Counted from the first letter of the stretch, positions 53,901-61,884 are shown. The stretch is 64,000 nucleotides of DNA from Actinomadura meyerae (GCF_900188445.1 NZ_FZOR01000017.1:90312-154311), one strand, 5' to 3'. Made by a program: numbers and translations. Notes: generated from the sequence alone by a model not told the origin.

Positions 53901-54524
53901 GACCACCAGGTCAAGGTGCGCGGCTTCCGCATCGAGCTCGGCGAGGTCGAGGCCGCGCTGCAGGACCACCCGGAGGTCGGCCGGGCCGTCGCGCTGCTGG
54001 CCGGCGGGCGCCTGGCCGCCGCCATCGTGGCGTCCGGCGGTATCGATGGGGTGCTGGAGCACGCCCGCGCCCTCCTCCCGCCGCACATGGTGCCGGAGCA
54101 GCTCATCCGGGTGGACGAGCTGCCGCTCACGCCGAACGGCAAGGTCGACCGCAAGGCCCTGACCGTGCTCGCCTCCGCCGAGAAGGGCGAGGCGCCCTAC
54201 GCCGAGCCGGCGACGGCGCTGGAGAAGGTGCTGGCCCGGATCGCCGGCGAGGTCCTGGGGGAGGAGCGCGTCGGCGCGGACGCCGACTTCTTCGCGCTCG
54301 GCGGCGACTCGGTCCTCGCGACCACGGTGATCGCGCGGCTGCGGGAGGCGCTCGACACGACCGCGCTGCCGGTCCGGGTGCTGTTCGCCGAGCGGACCGT
54401 CGCGCGGGTCTGCCGCCGCTTCACCGAGCTGGAGGACGAGCCGGGGCGGCTGGAGGCCGTCGCCGCGATCTGGCTGGAGGTCGAGGCGATGACCGAGGAG
54501 GAGCTCGCCGCCCGCCTCGGATGA
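50997..54524 (+). CDS. Siderophore NRPS: aryl carrier, heterocyclisation, adenylation, carrier
   Basis: A 1,175-residue single-module synthetase. Domains: aryl carrier protein (1-75, phosphopantetheine S32 in LGMDS); heterocyclisation (Cy) domain (about 105-535) with D242-x4-D247-x2-S250; adenylation domain (about 545-1080) with A3 core FTSGSTGEPKG near 725; carrier domain with S1105 in LGGDS. There is no thioesterase. A Cy domain after an aryl carrier makes an aryl-oxazoline or thiazoline, as in MbtB, PchE and HMWP2. The A-domain pocket begins Asp-Leu-Phe-Asn-like, closer to Cys codes than Ser/Thr, but low certainty. It carries a 15-bp repeat in the ArCP-Cy linker, a 12-bp repeat insertion in the A domain, and an 18-bp repeat across the stop. 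Confidence 0.95.
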   Translation: MLTWEELRTALTDVLGEEAGADDNLIELGMDSIRLMRLTGRLRRAGIEIRFAELAERPTLAGWWELLAAKGQVEPAAGPPAKGEAGRSRANVSRADVSRADLSRAEIEPDGPFPLALMQHAYWIGRDSGQSLGSVAAHLYVELDGRAIDPARFKDAVRALAARHPMLRVAVSDDGTQRILPERPGPAVTVHDLRPADDPDAELARIRAEMSEQRLPIGDGRVFDARLSLLPGGTARLHLDVDMVAADAMSYRVMLADLAALYEGEALAPIRYGYARYLADDPRAAAREEDRRWWAERLADLPGPPELPVVPEPGNRVERKHHWLAPDDKARFIARAHAEGVTPAMALAAVFAEVIGTWSATPRFLLNLPLFHREPVHPDVDAVVGDFTGSIMLEADLTENLTFIERARALQANLHTAGAHSDYSGLEVLRDLSRQRGEQVLAPVVYTSALNLGELFGERVREHFGEPEWIISQGPQVLLDAQVTEVSGGLLLNWDVRVPAFPDGVAEAMFAAYTDAITRLGADGADWSEPLGVAAPASQLRVRNELNATPAPPPRTLTGGFFEHARLRPDAPALHWGDGGTLTYGELADRALRIASALVAGGVRPGDRVAIELPKSPAQVTAALGVLAAGAAYVPIGPEQPDARRAKIRASAGVAASLVPAGELGVSVGVGVAGGGSTPAAGPVGAEPLPEPLPEPVAEPVAEAVAEPLPEPVAVRPDQVAYVLFTSGSTGEPKGVEVPHGAAMNTIGDLVERFAIGEDDVTFAISALDFDLSVFDLFAAWSAGGAVVLPGEDERRDAARWAELVDRWSVTVLNCVPSVLEMLLNAGRPESLRLVLLGGDWVGTHLPALLAERAPGCRFAALGGTTETAIHSTVQEVAGEVPSDWHAVPYGVPLRGVACRVVDDLGRDRPDWVAGELWIGGAGVADGYAGDPERTADRFVVHGGVRWYRTGDLARYRPDGTIEFLGRRDHQVKVRGFRIELGEVEAALQDHPEVGRAVALLAGGRLAAAIVASGGIDGVLEHARALLPPHMVPEQLIRVDELPLTPNGKVDRKALTVLASAEKGEAPYAEPATALEKVLARIAGEVLGEERVGADADFFALGGDSVLATTVIARLREALDTTALPVRVLFAERTVARVCRRFTELEDEPGRLEAVAAIWLEVEAMTEEELAARLG
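51258..51317 (+). repeat. 15-bp tandem repeat in the ArCP-Cy linker of the NRPS
   Basis: Four 15-bp units (TCGCGGGCGGACGTG type) encoding a Ser-Arg-Ala-Asp-Val repeat between the aryl carrier and Cy domains. Confidence 0.9.
53055..53138 (+). repeat. 12-bp tandem repeat insertion in the NRPS adenylation domain
   Basis: Seven 12-bp units (GAACCGCTGCCC / GAGCCGGTGGCC types) encoding a Glu-Pro-Leu/Val-Pro/Ala repeat of 28 residues in the loop just before the A3 ATP-binding core. Confidence 0.9.
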
Positions 54525-54595
54525 TCGGCCCGCCTCGGATGATCGGCCCGCCACGGGTGATCGGCGCGCCTCGGCTGATCGGCTCGCCTCGGGTC
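54514..54595 (+). repeat. 18-bp tandem repeat across the NRPS stop
   Basis: Four full 18-bp units plus a partial one. Unit 1 contains the last codons and TGA of the NRPS; the partial fifth unit reaches the stop of the convergent MFS gene. Units 1 and 2 are identical; the others differ at two to four positions. It fills the whole convergent gap. Confidence 0.9.
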
Positions 54596-55844
54596 AGCCG
54601 GCTTCGGGTTCGGGCTCCGGGCGCATCGTCGCCGTCCGGAGCCCGGTCAGGGTCAGTGCCAGTGCGAGCGCGAGGACGGCGCTGACCGTCCCGTACAGGA
54701 CGATGGCGGCGCCCGGCGCGAGGTACCGGCCGAGGGCCCCGGCCCCCAGCGACCCGACCGCGCCGCCGCCCGTCTCCTGCGCCGCCCAGAGCGCGTTGAC
54801 GCGTCCCAGGTGCGAGTCGGGCGTGTGGGACTGGATCAGCCCGTACCGCAGGATCTCCTCGATCGACTGGACGAACCCGTACGCGAACAGGATCGCGACC
54901 GCGAGCGCCGGATGGCGGGCGAGACCGAGGCACGCCAGCGCCGCGAACCCGGTCACGGACGCGACGAGCAGCGCCAGCCCCGGCGCCCTCGCCGACCCGG
55001 CCCATCCGCTCGTCACCGACGCGAGCACCGCCCCGCACGCGGGCGCGGCGAACAGCAGCCCGACGGTGGTGGCGCCGCCGTCCAGGCTCCGCTCCGCGAA
55101 CGCGGGCATCAGCACGGGGATGCCGCCCGCGACCATGAACAGCAGGCCGAGGAGCATCAGCGACCCCACGACCCGGTGGGAGGCGACGAACCGGAACCCG
55201 TCCCCGATGGCCTTCAGCGGGTTGCCGGGCGCCTCCGCGGTCTCGGGCTTGAGCACCGGGAGGGTGGTGAGCAGCCCGATCGTGCCGAGGGTGCCGGCCG
55301 CGGCCGCCGCGTAGTTCCAGCCGACGCCGAAGGCCGACACGACGACGCCGCCGAGCGCGGGCGAGGCCATCGACCCGAGCCGGACGGTGAGGGCGTTCAG
55401 CGCCCCCGCCGCGACGAGCTTGTCCGCGGCCACCAGCGCGGGCGTGGCGGCGAGCAGCGCGGTGATGCTGACGCCGGTCATCAGGCCGTCCCACGCGGCC
55501 AGGACGTACAGGGCGGCGAGGGACGGAGACGGCAGGAACGCGTTCAGCGCCAGCAGTACGAAACCGATCCCGGCGGCCGTGCGGGCGCGCAGCATGAGGC
55601 GCCGCCGGTCGTCCTTGTCGGCGAGCACGCCGCCCCACAGGAACCCGGCGAGCAGCGCGAACCCCTCCGCCGCCGACACCCCGCCGACGTGCACGGTGGA
55701 GCCGGTCAGGTCGTACACCTGGACGGGCAGCGCGACGGCCAGCATGCCGATCCCGAAGACCGAGACGGTGCGGGCGATGAACACGTTGCGGAACGGCCTG
55801 CTGTCGCGCAGCGGACTGATGTCCATGGCCAGTCGCCGGAGCAT
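54594..55844 (-). CDS. MFS siderophore exporter (EntS-like)
   Basis: A 416-residue, 12-helix major facilitator protein. The N-terminal SPLRDSRPFRNVFIART and the loop GGVLADKDDRRRLML near residue 80 match the EntS/enterobactin exporter group, which secretes finished catecholate or aryl-capped siderophores. It is convergent with the NRPS and divergent from panD, sharing an iron box with it. ATG 55844 follows GAGGAG. Confidence 0.92.
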   Translation of the reverse strand: MLRRLAMDISPLRDSRPFRNVFIARTVSVFGIGMLAVALPVQVYDLTGSTVHVGGVSAAEGFALLAGFLWGGVLADKDDRRRLMLRARTAAGIGFVLLALNAFLPSPSLAALYVLAAWDGLMTGVSITALLAATPALVAADKLVAAGALNALTVRLGSMASPALGGVVVSAFGVGWNYAAAAAGTLGTIGLLTTLPVLKPETAEAPGNPLKAIGDGFRFVASHRVVGSLMLLGLLFMVAGGIPVLMPAFAERSLDGGATTVGLLFAAPACGAVLASVTSGWAGSARAPGLALLVASVTGFAALACLGLARHPALAVAILFAYGFVQSIEEILRYGLIQSHTPDSHLGRVNALWAAQETGGGAVGSLGAGALGRYLAPGAAIVLYGTVSAVLALALALTLTGLRTATMRPEPEPEAG

Positions 55845-55875
55845 CCTCGGGGTTCTCCTCTGCCGGGGGAGTAGC

Positions 55876-55894
55876 TAAGGTAAGCCTAGCCTTA
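55876..55894. promoter_or_regulatory. IdeR/DmdR iron box shared by the exporter and panD
   Basis: TAAGGTAAGCCTAGCCTTA, part of a longer near-palindrome CTAAGG...CCTTAG (55875-55895), in the 110-bp divergent gap. Confidence 0.85.
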
Positions 55895-55898
55895 GTTG

Positions 55899-55942
55899 AT
55901 CGTGGAGAAATCGCGGAGAGATCGGGAAGAGATCGTGGAGAA
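55899..55942 (+). repeat. 11-bp tandem repeat upstream of panD
   Basis: Four consecutive 11-bp units of the form ATCGTGGAGAA (units 1 and 4 identical) lie between the iron box and the panD start. The period is about one helical turn. The last GGAGAAGAGGA also serves as the ribosome site. Confidence 0.85.
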
Positions 55943-55954
55943 GAGGACGAACCG

Positions 55955-56362
55955 GTGCAGCGGACGCTGATGAACGGAAAGATCCACCGCGCGACCGTCA
56001 CCCAGGCGGATCTGCACTACGTGGGTTCCCTGACGATCGACGCGGACCTCATGGCCGCGGCCGACATCGTCGAAGGGGAGCAGGTCCACGTCGTGGACAT
56101 CACCAACGGCTCCCGTCTCGTCACCTACGCCATCACTGGTGAGGCGGGCAGCGGCGTCATCGGGATCAACGGCGCCGCCGCACGGCGGGTCCAGCCCGGC
56201 GACATGGTCATCATCATCACGTACGCGTCCGTGGACGAGGTTGAGCGGGACCGGCACGAGCCCCGCGTCGTGCACGTCGACGCCGCCAACCGCATCGTCG
56301 CCCTCGGCTCCGACCCGGCCGAGCCGGTCCCCGGCGCCGCCGCGCAGATGGCCGGGCGGTGA
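55955..56362 (+). CDS. panD: Aspartate 1-decarboxylase
   Basis: A 135-residue pyruvoyl enzyme making beta-alanine from L-aspartate. All key residues are at canonical numbers: K9, the self-cleavage pair G24-S25 (S25 becomes the pyruvoyl group), R54 and Y58. It is normally a pantothenate gene, but here it is iron-regulated and its TGA overlaps the aryl-AMP ligase GTG, so it more likely supplies beta-alanine for a siderophore. Beta-alanine occurs in madurastatin-type siderophores of Actinomadura. Confidence 0.97.
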   Translation: MQRTLMNGKIHRATVTQADLHYVGSLTIDADLMAAADIVEGEQVHVVDITNGSRLVTYAITGEAGSGVIGINGAAARRVQPGDMVIIITYASVDEVERDRHEPRVVHVDAANRIVALGSDPAEPVPGAAAQMAGR

Positions 56363-57939
56363 GCATGGACGGCTTCACGCCCTGGCCCGCCGACCTCGAA
56401 GCCCGCTACAAGGCCGAGGGCTACTGGCAGGACCGCGTCCTCGGCGACGTGCTGCGCGGCGACCCGTCCGCCACGGCCCTCGTCGCGGGCGACGACCGCC
56501 TCAGCTACGCCGAACTCGACGCGCGCGCCGCCCGCGCCGCCGCCGGCTACCTCGCCCTCGGCATCGGCCGCGGCGACCGCGTCGTCGTCCAGTTGCCGAA
56601 CACGACCTCCTTCGTCGTCACCTTCCTCGCCCTCGTCCGCATCGGCGCGGCGCCCGTCCTCGCCCTGCCCGCCCACCGCGAGAGCGAGATCCGGTACCTG
56701 TGCGAGCTGTCGGAGGCCAGCGCCTACATCTGCGCCGACCGCGACGGCGACTTCGACTACCGCGCCATGGCCCGCACCCTCCCCGTGGACCGCGTGATCG
56801 TGGACGGCGACGCGGAGGAGTTCACCCCGCTCGCCTCCGTCGACGCCGAGCCCGTCGAGTTCACGCCCCCGTCGCCGTCCGACATCGGCGTCTTCCTGCT
56901 CTCCGGCGGCACGACGGGCCTGCCGAAGCTGATCCCGCGGACGCACCGCGACTACGTCTACAACCTGGAGGCCAGCGCCGAGGTCTGCGGATTCACCCCT
57001 GCCACGGTCTACCTGGTCGTCCTGCCCGCCGCGCACAACTTCGCCCTGGCCTGCCCCGGCATCCTCGGCGTCTTCGCCACCGGCGGCACGGTCGTGCTGT
57101 CCCCGTCCGGCTCGCCCGACGAGGCGTTCCCCCTCATCGAACGCGAGCGGGCCACGGTCTGCGCGGTCGTCCCGCCGATCGCGCTGCTCTGGCTGGACGC
57201 GGTGTCCTGGCAGGAGGAGGACATCTCCTCCCTCGAACTCCTCCAGGTCGGCGGCGCGAAGTTCGCCGCCGAGCGCGCCGCCGAAGTCCCGGCCACCCTC
57301 GGCTGCCAGGTCCAGCAGGTCTTCGGCATGGCCGAGGGACTCCTCAACTACACCCGCCTGGACGACCCCGCCGACCTCATCGAGCAGACGCAGGGCCGCC
57401 CGCTGTCGCCCGCCGACGAGATCCGCATCGTCGACGAGGACGGCGAGCAGGTGGCGCCCGGCGAGGTCGGCGAACTCCTGACCCGGGGCCCGTACACCCT
57501 GCGCGGCTACTACCGCGCCCCCGAGCACAACGCCCGCTCCTTCACCCCGGACGGCTTCTACCGGACCGGCGACCTCGTGCGGCGGCTCCCGTCCGGCCAC
57601 CTGATCGTCGAAGGCCGTGAGAAGGACCAGATCAACCGGGGAGGCGACAAGGTGTCCGCCGAGGAGCTGGAGAACCACCTGCTCGCCCACCCGGCCGTCC
57701 ACGACGCCGCCGTGGTGGGGATCCCCGACCCGGTGATGGGTGAGCGGACCTGCGCCTTCCTCATCATCAGGGACGGCGGGAAGGCCCCCACCCTCCTGGA
57801 GGTCAAGGAGTTCCTCCGCACCCGCGGCCTGGCCGCCTACAAGTTCCCCGACCGCCTGGAGACCACCGACGCCTTCCCCCGCACCCCCGTAGGCAAGATC
57901 AGCAAGAAGACCCTGGCGGCCCGAGTGGCACCCGCCTGA
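56359..57939 (+). CDS. Aryl-AMP ligase (salicylate predicted), DhbE/EntE family
   Basis: A 526-residue stand-alone adenylation enzyme that activates an aryl acid and loads it onto the NRPS aryl carrier. The P-loop SGGTTGLPKLI, the FGMAEGL motif and the C-terminal RTPVGKISKK Lys are present. At the position where dihydroxybenzoate enzymes carry Ser contacting the 3-hydroxyl (DhbE S240), this protein has C232 in HNFALACPG, the residue seen in salicylate enzymes such as YbtE and PchD. GTG start overlaps panD. No salicylate or dihydroxybenzoate synthase gene is in the window. Confidence 0.94.
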   Translation: MSMDGFTPWPADLEARYKAEGYWQDRVLGDVLRGDPSATALVAGDDRLSYAELDARAARAAAGYLALGIGRGDRVVVQLPNTTSFVVTFLALVRIGAAPVLALPAHRESEIRYLCELSEASAYICADRDGDFDYRAMARTLPVDRVIVDGDAEEFTPLASVDAEPVEFTPPSPSDIGVFLLSGGTTGLPKLIPRTHRDYVYNLEASAEVCGFTPATVYLVVLPAAHNFALACPGILGVFATGGTVVLSPSGSPDEAFPLIERERATVCAVVPPIALLWLDAVSWQEEDISSLELLQVGGAKFAAERAAEVPATLGCQVQQVFGMAEGLLNYTRLDDPADLIEQTQGRPLSPADEIRIVDEDGEQVAPGEVGELLTRGPYTLRGYYRAPEHNARSFTPDGFYRTGDLVRRLPSGHLIVEGREKDQINRGGDKVSAEELENHLLAHPAVHDAAVVGIPDPVMGERTCAFLIIRDGGKAPTLLEVKEFLRTRGLAAYKFPDRLETTDAFPRTPVGKISKKTLAARVAPA

Positions 57940-58018
57940 CCGTCCCCGTCCCCGTCACCCGCCGGCCGCCGGCGACAGGCGGTCGGCGGCGACAGGCGGC
58001 GACGGGCGGCCGGCGCCC

Positions 58019-59224
58019 TCACAGCCAGATGATGACGCTCAGGGTGGGGGCGTGGATGAACCGGAAGGCGCTCTTCGCCCTGGCCGCCGCGTCCGGCCGC
58101 GGCGGCGACACGGCGGTGGTCGCGACGACGTACCGGTCCTGGCTCCCCACCTGCCCGACCTGAGCGCCGCCCGGCGGTTCGGTGTCGCCACCCGGCACGA
58201 AGCGCAGATCGGTGTGCCGCAGTTGCCGCGCGGCCTCACGCGCCGCGGCCGCATCGCCGAACTTCAGGACGTGGCTGCTGACCAGCACCCCGTCCGGGGT
58301 CTTGAACGCGATCTCGATGCGCCCCTCGCACCCGAGCCGGCGCGTGACACCGCGCCCCTGCTCGGTGGTCGCACCGGCGCGGCAGCCGTTCTCGTCGTCG
58401 AAGACCTCGGCCGCCGTCCGCTCGTAGGTCTCGGACTGCCCGTTGTAGGCGTTGGTGAACCGGATGTCATCGTCGTAGAAGGTGTTCACCTCGAACGCCG
58501 GACCGCTGCCGGGCACCGAACCGGTGGCGATCAACGGAATGGCGACCGGCGCCGTCAGAATGGCCACCCCGAGAACGCCGGTGATGGAGCCGATCGCGAT
58601 GCGCCACCGGCGCTCCCGCCTTTCCCAGCGCCGCACATGGTCGGTACTCGGTACGACCGGCACGGAAGAGCCGAGCGCCGCCAGCCCACCGGTCTCCTCC
58701 TCGGGTGCGGGCGGCGCCTCCGCCCGCACGACCACGGTCTTGGCGCGGCGGTCGTGCAGGCACTGCCCGAGGCGCTCGTCGCTCCGGTGCGCCCACGGAT
58801 CGGTGAACAACGGAACGGACGACGTCGACCGAGAGACGCCGTACCGCTGGAAAGAGCGCCGCCACCCCGGCGCCCGCGTCCCGTCCTCCCGGCACACGAC
58901 GCGGATCCCGGCGACCCGCTGCCCGAGCGTGCAACCCCACCGCGCGATCCCGCCGACCCGCAGCAGGGCCGGAGCGGCGATGGCGAGAAGCATCGCCGGA
59001 ACGGCCACCCAGAGGAGCTGGGAAGAAGAGGCGTCCTCGGCCAGGAAGACGGACAGGTACATGGGCGACACGACCACCAGCAACACCACGGCGGCCACGA
59101 CGAAGTCGACGACCCGGGCCGCGACACGCTGCCGCGTACTCGCCAGAACCCGAACGACCCGCCCGTCCTCGTCCTGTGCCTGCCGAGGCGGAGTCCCAGC
59201 CGGGAGATACACCGGAGAAGCCAT
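58019..59224 (-). CDS. RDD-family membrane protein
   Basis: A 401-residue protein with an RDD domain in the first half: RVAARVVDFVVAAVVLL starts the first of two helices (about 35-60 and 70-95), and GQRVAGIRVV follows. A third helix lies near 210-235 and leads into a 165-residue extracytoplasmic domain with two Cys (possible disulfide). RDD proteins are transporters or membrane factors of varied role. ATG 59224 lacks a clear ribosome site; an ATG at 59302 would add 26 residues. Function unknown. Confidence 0.82.
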   Translation of the reverse strand: MASPVYLPAGTPPRQAQDEDGRVVRVLASTRQRVAARVVDFVVAAVVLLVVVSPMYLSVFLAEDASSSQLLWVAVPAMLLAIAAPALLRVGGIARWGCTLGQRVAGIRVVCREDGTRAPGWRRSFQRYGVSRSTSSVPLFTDPWAHRSDERLGQCLHDRRAKTVVVRAEAPPAPEEETGGLAALGSSVPVVPSTDHVRRWERRERRWRIAIGSITGVLGVAILTAPVAIPLIATGSVPGSGPAFEVNTFYDDDIRFTNAYNGQSETYERTAAEVFDDENGCRAGATTEQGRGVTRRLGCEGRIEIAFKTPDGVLVSSHVLKFGDAAAAREAARQLRHTDLRFVPGGDTEPPGGAQVGQVGSQDRYVVATTAVSPPRPDAAARAKSAFRFIHAPTLSVIIWL

Positions 59225-59336
59225 GAGGCCATATGCAACCACAGCACCGCGCGCCCCAGAACTTTTTAGCACCGAATGCGCATCACCGTGGAAGGTGATC
59301 ATCGCCGCTCAGAGCGGCTTGATGAGTAACGTTCGA

Positions 59337-59525
59337 TCAGATGGATCGGACGGATTCGAGGAGACGAACCCACTCCTGGCGCGTCAGTTCCAGTATCGGC
59401 GCTGCTCCCTGCGCTTTGGAATCGCGGATGCCTACGGTGCCAGCGGGGCCGGCGGCCACTTCCACACAGGTGCCGTTGGGCTCGCTGTAACGAGACTTGC
59501 GCCAGTTGGTGAATCTGCTGGTCAT
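59337..59525 (-). CDS. DUF397 protein
   Basis: A 62-residue protein with the DUF397 pattern: WRKSRYSEPNGTCVEVA and VGIRDSK. In actinomycetes it is typically encoded directly after an XRE/DUF5753 regulator, as here (11-bp gap). Some such pairs have been described as toxin-antitoxin-like or developmental (Scr1/Scr2, WhiJ/BldB-type) regulators. Confidence 0.92.
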   Translation of the reverse strand: MTSRFTNWRKSRYSEPNGTCVEVAAGPAGTVGIRDSKAQGAAPILELTRQEWVRLLESVRSI

Positions 59526-59536
59526 GGAGTTCCTGT

Positions 59537-60400
59537 CTAGTCGTTCGGCTCTCGCGCCGCCTCGATCAGGAGCATCTTGCTGTCTTCAGGGGACAGAGTC
59601 GCCCGACGGAGATACTCATACCTGCGTGTATACCGTTCAACCTCTCGCGGCTCGGTGTAGACGAGGTCAGCCGTGATGGTATCCACCACGGCCATGGGCG
59701 GGTCGTCCTGATCGGGAAAGGTATAGAGGGTGAAGGTCGAGCGGGGAAGCAGCGTGCCGACCAGCCGCGCGTTGACCGGCAGGATCCGTAGGGTCAGCTG
59801 CGGCTCGGTTTCCAGCATCTTGATGACGTGGCAGAGCTGGGCTCTCATGATGTCGTCTGGGACGGTGAGCCTCCGTATGACTACCTCGTCCACGACCACT
59901 TCGTATACCGGGCCGTCGGGTCGGAAGATCGACCGAACACGCTGAAGCCGGGCGTCCGTCATCTTCTTGGGGCTGAAGTCGAGCGGACCTTCAGCTTTCG
60001 TCAGGCCGATCAAAGCTGCGATGAAGTCTGGGGTCTGGAGGACACCCGGCATGGCGCTTTGGTTGTACTCACGAATGGTGGCAGCGCCCGACTCGATGTC
60101 GGCGTAGAGCCGCTGACGCGCGCCCATGGCGTCGCCGTAGCGGTCCCACCAGCCCCTTTCGGAGGCGGCGGAGGCCAGGCGGATGATGGTCATGCTCTCG
60201 TCGTCCGAGATCTCGAGCGCATCCAAGATCTTGACGACGTCACCTACGTCGGGGCGGCCGTGGGCGTTCTCCAGGCGGCTGATCTTCATGCGCGAGTAGT
60301 GGATGCGCTTGGCGAGTTCCTCCGCCATCAAGCCGCGCTCCTCGCGGAGCTTGCGGAGTTCGGCCGCAAGGCGCTGGCGTCGTACGTACGGGCTGACCAT
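59537..60400 (-). CDS. XRE-family regulator with DUF5753 domain
   Basis: A 287-residue protein: HTH_31-type DNA-binding domain (about 8-65; LREERGLMAEELAKRIHYSRMKISRLE) and a C-terminal DUF5753 sensing domain (about 85-280; ESGAATIREYNQSAMPGVLQT is its hallmark). It heads the pair with DUF397. The GC content here is lower than in the metabolic regions, suggesting accessory DNA. Confidence 0.94.
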   Translation of the reverse strand: MVSPYVRRQRLAAELRKLREERGLMAEELAKRIHYSRMKISRLENAHGRPDVGDVVKILDALEISDDESMTIIRLASAASERGWWDRYGDAMGARQRLYADIESGAATIREYNQSAMPGVLQTPDFIAALIGLTKAEGPLDFSPKKMTDARLQRVRSIFRPDGPVYEVVVDEVVIRRLTVPDDIMRAQLCHVIKMLETEPQLTLRILPVNARLVGTLLPRSTFTLYTFPDQDDPPMAVVDTITADLVYTEPREVERYTRRYEYLRRATLSPEDSKMLLIEAAREPND

Positions 60401-60960
60401 GCTGACCCCCGGGGGAGCTGGATCGTGACCATGTCACTACCGTGTGTACACGACTTGTTCGGCGACCAGCGGATGAATGAACGGCTGGTCAGTGCGAACA
60501 GGGTGACAATCTGGTGTCGAACAAGTCCACGTGCTCTAGGAAGACGTTGAGTCTCACGTGGGCGGCATGGACTTTCGTCAGTCTCGACATCCAGTGCCCT
60601 ACGCGGGCCCTGTTCCGCCTCTTACCGTGACACGTTGAGTTAGCCGTGTAGTACCACTGCGCGAAGGCCGAGCGTGCCTCTCGTGCACGCACGGGTTGTG
60701 AACGTGCGGGATGTGGGAGCCCGGCTGGGCGACGTGCAGGCCACACATGTGCCGGTGGGGCCGAATCGGGCAAACGCTCCTCACGGCGCGTCGGTCAGCG
60801 AGGCGCGACGTGGCGGCCGCCGGGCCGGAGTCCCGGGGCCGGTCATGATCGTTTACAGGTAGGCTTGGGGCATGCTTTGACGCCTGCCCGGCACTCGGGC
60901 GCCTCCGCGATCTCCTTCGTTCATCGCACCTGATTTCGAACTGACGAAGGAGACTCTTCC
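60401..60960. other. 560-bp divergent gap with small palindromes
   Basis: There is no supported gene. Upstream of the XRE gene are a perfect 8-bp palindrome GTGTACAC (60444-60451) and an inverted repeat GACCAGC-N13-GCTGGTC (60464-60490), both plausible operator sites. Short open frames elsewhere in the gap lack ribosome sites and recognisable sequence. Confidence 0.55.
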
Positions 60961-61884
60961 GTGACCAGGTCGATCCGTATCGACGTTCCGGATGTGTTCG
61001 CCGCGTCCTATGGCGCGCACGGCGCCGAGGCGCGGGCGTGGATCGCCGAGCTGCCCCGGCTGGGTGGTGAGTTCCTGGAACGCTGGGGGCTGCGGCCGGA
61101 TGGTCCGCCCGCATATGGCATGGCGTCACTGGTCTTGCCCGTGCTTCGGTCCGACGGAACTCCCGCGGTCTTGAAGCTCCAGCAGCCGCGGGAGGAGACC
61201 GTCGGGACCGCCGCCGGCCTGCGGACGTGGAACGGCAACGGGATCGTGCGCCTGCTCGACCATGACGAGAACAGCGCCACGCAGTTGCTCGAGCGGCTGG
61301 ATGCGGCCCGGCCCCTGTCCTCGATCGCCGACGACACCACGGCCCTGCGGGTCCTGGCCGATCTGATGGCACGGCTGACCTCGGTGCCTGCCCCGACAGG
61401 TCTGCGGCGGCTGTCCGACATCGCCGCCGCCATGCTCGACCAAGTCCCGCAGGCGGTGTCGGCATTGCGTGACCCTGCCGAACAGAGGCTGGTGCGCATC
61501 TGTGCGTCGGCCGTGACCGAGCTGATGGGTGAACCTGGCGACCGCCTGCTGCACTGGGATCTGCACTACGACAACGTTCTTGCCGGAGAACGGGAACCCT
61601 GGCTGGCGATCGATCCCGAACCGCTGGCCGGTGACCCGGGATTCGAGTTGCTGCCCGCGCTGGACAATCGGTGGGACGAGGTCGAGGCCACCGGTGATGT
61701 GACTCGCGCGGTGCTCCGGCGCTTCGACCTGCTGACCGAGGTCGTCGGCCTGGACCGGAACCGGGCGACCGGCTGGACTCTCGGCCGCGTGCTGCAGAAC
61801 GCCCTATGGGAGGTCGAAGACGGAAAGGTGATGCTGGAACCCGTTCAGGTCGCCATCGCCACGGCCCTGCTGCGCCGGTGGTAG
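60961..61884 (+). CDS. APH(6)-like phosphotransferase
   Basis: A 307-residue kinase of the aminoglycoside/hydroxyurea antibiotic resistance kinase family (PF04655 type). It has the Lys-containing N-lobe strand (PAVLKLQQP), the catalytic loop HWDLHYDN with D200 and N205, and the metal-binding D218 in AIDPEP. Relatives inactivate streptomycin or hydroxyurea by phosphorylation; many chromosomal members have no known substrate. GTG 60961 has GAAGGAG upstream. It is monocistronic. Confidence 0.88.
   Translation: MTRSIRIDVPDVFAASYGAHGAEARAWIAELPRLGGEFLERWGLRPDGPPAYGMASLVLPVLRSDGTPAVLKLQQPREETVGTAAGLRTWNGNGIVRLLDHDENSATQLLERLDAARPLSSIADDTTALRVLADLMARLTSVPAPTGLRRLSDIAAAMLDQVPQAVSALRDPAEQRLVRICASAVTELMGEPGDRLLHWDLHYDNVLAGEREPWLAIDPEPLAGDPGFELLPALDNRWDEVEATGDVTRAVLRRFDLLTEVVGLDRNRATGWTLGRVLQNALWEVEDGKVMLEPVQVAIATALLRRW

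Noticed and set aside
55955..56362. Treating panD as an ordinary pantothenate gene
   Set aside because: Its iron box and 4-bp overlap with the aryl-AMP ligase tie it to the siderophore locus, though a dual role is not excluded.
60961..61884. A confident call of clinical aminoglycoside resistance
   Set aside because: The fold and catalytic residues are clear, but chromosomal members of this family often have unknown substrates.
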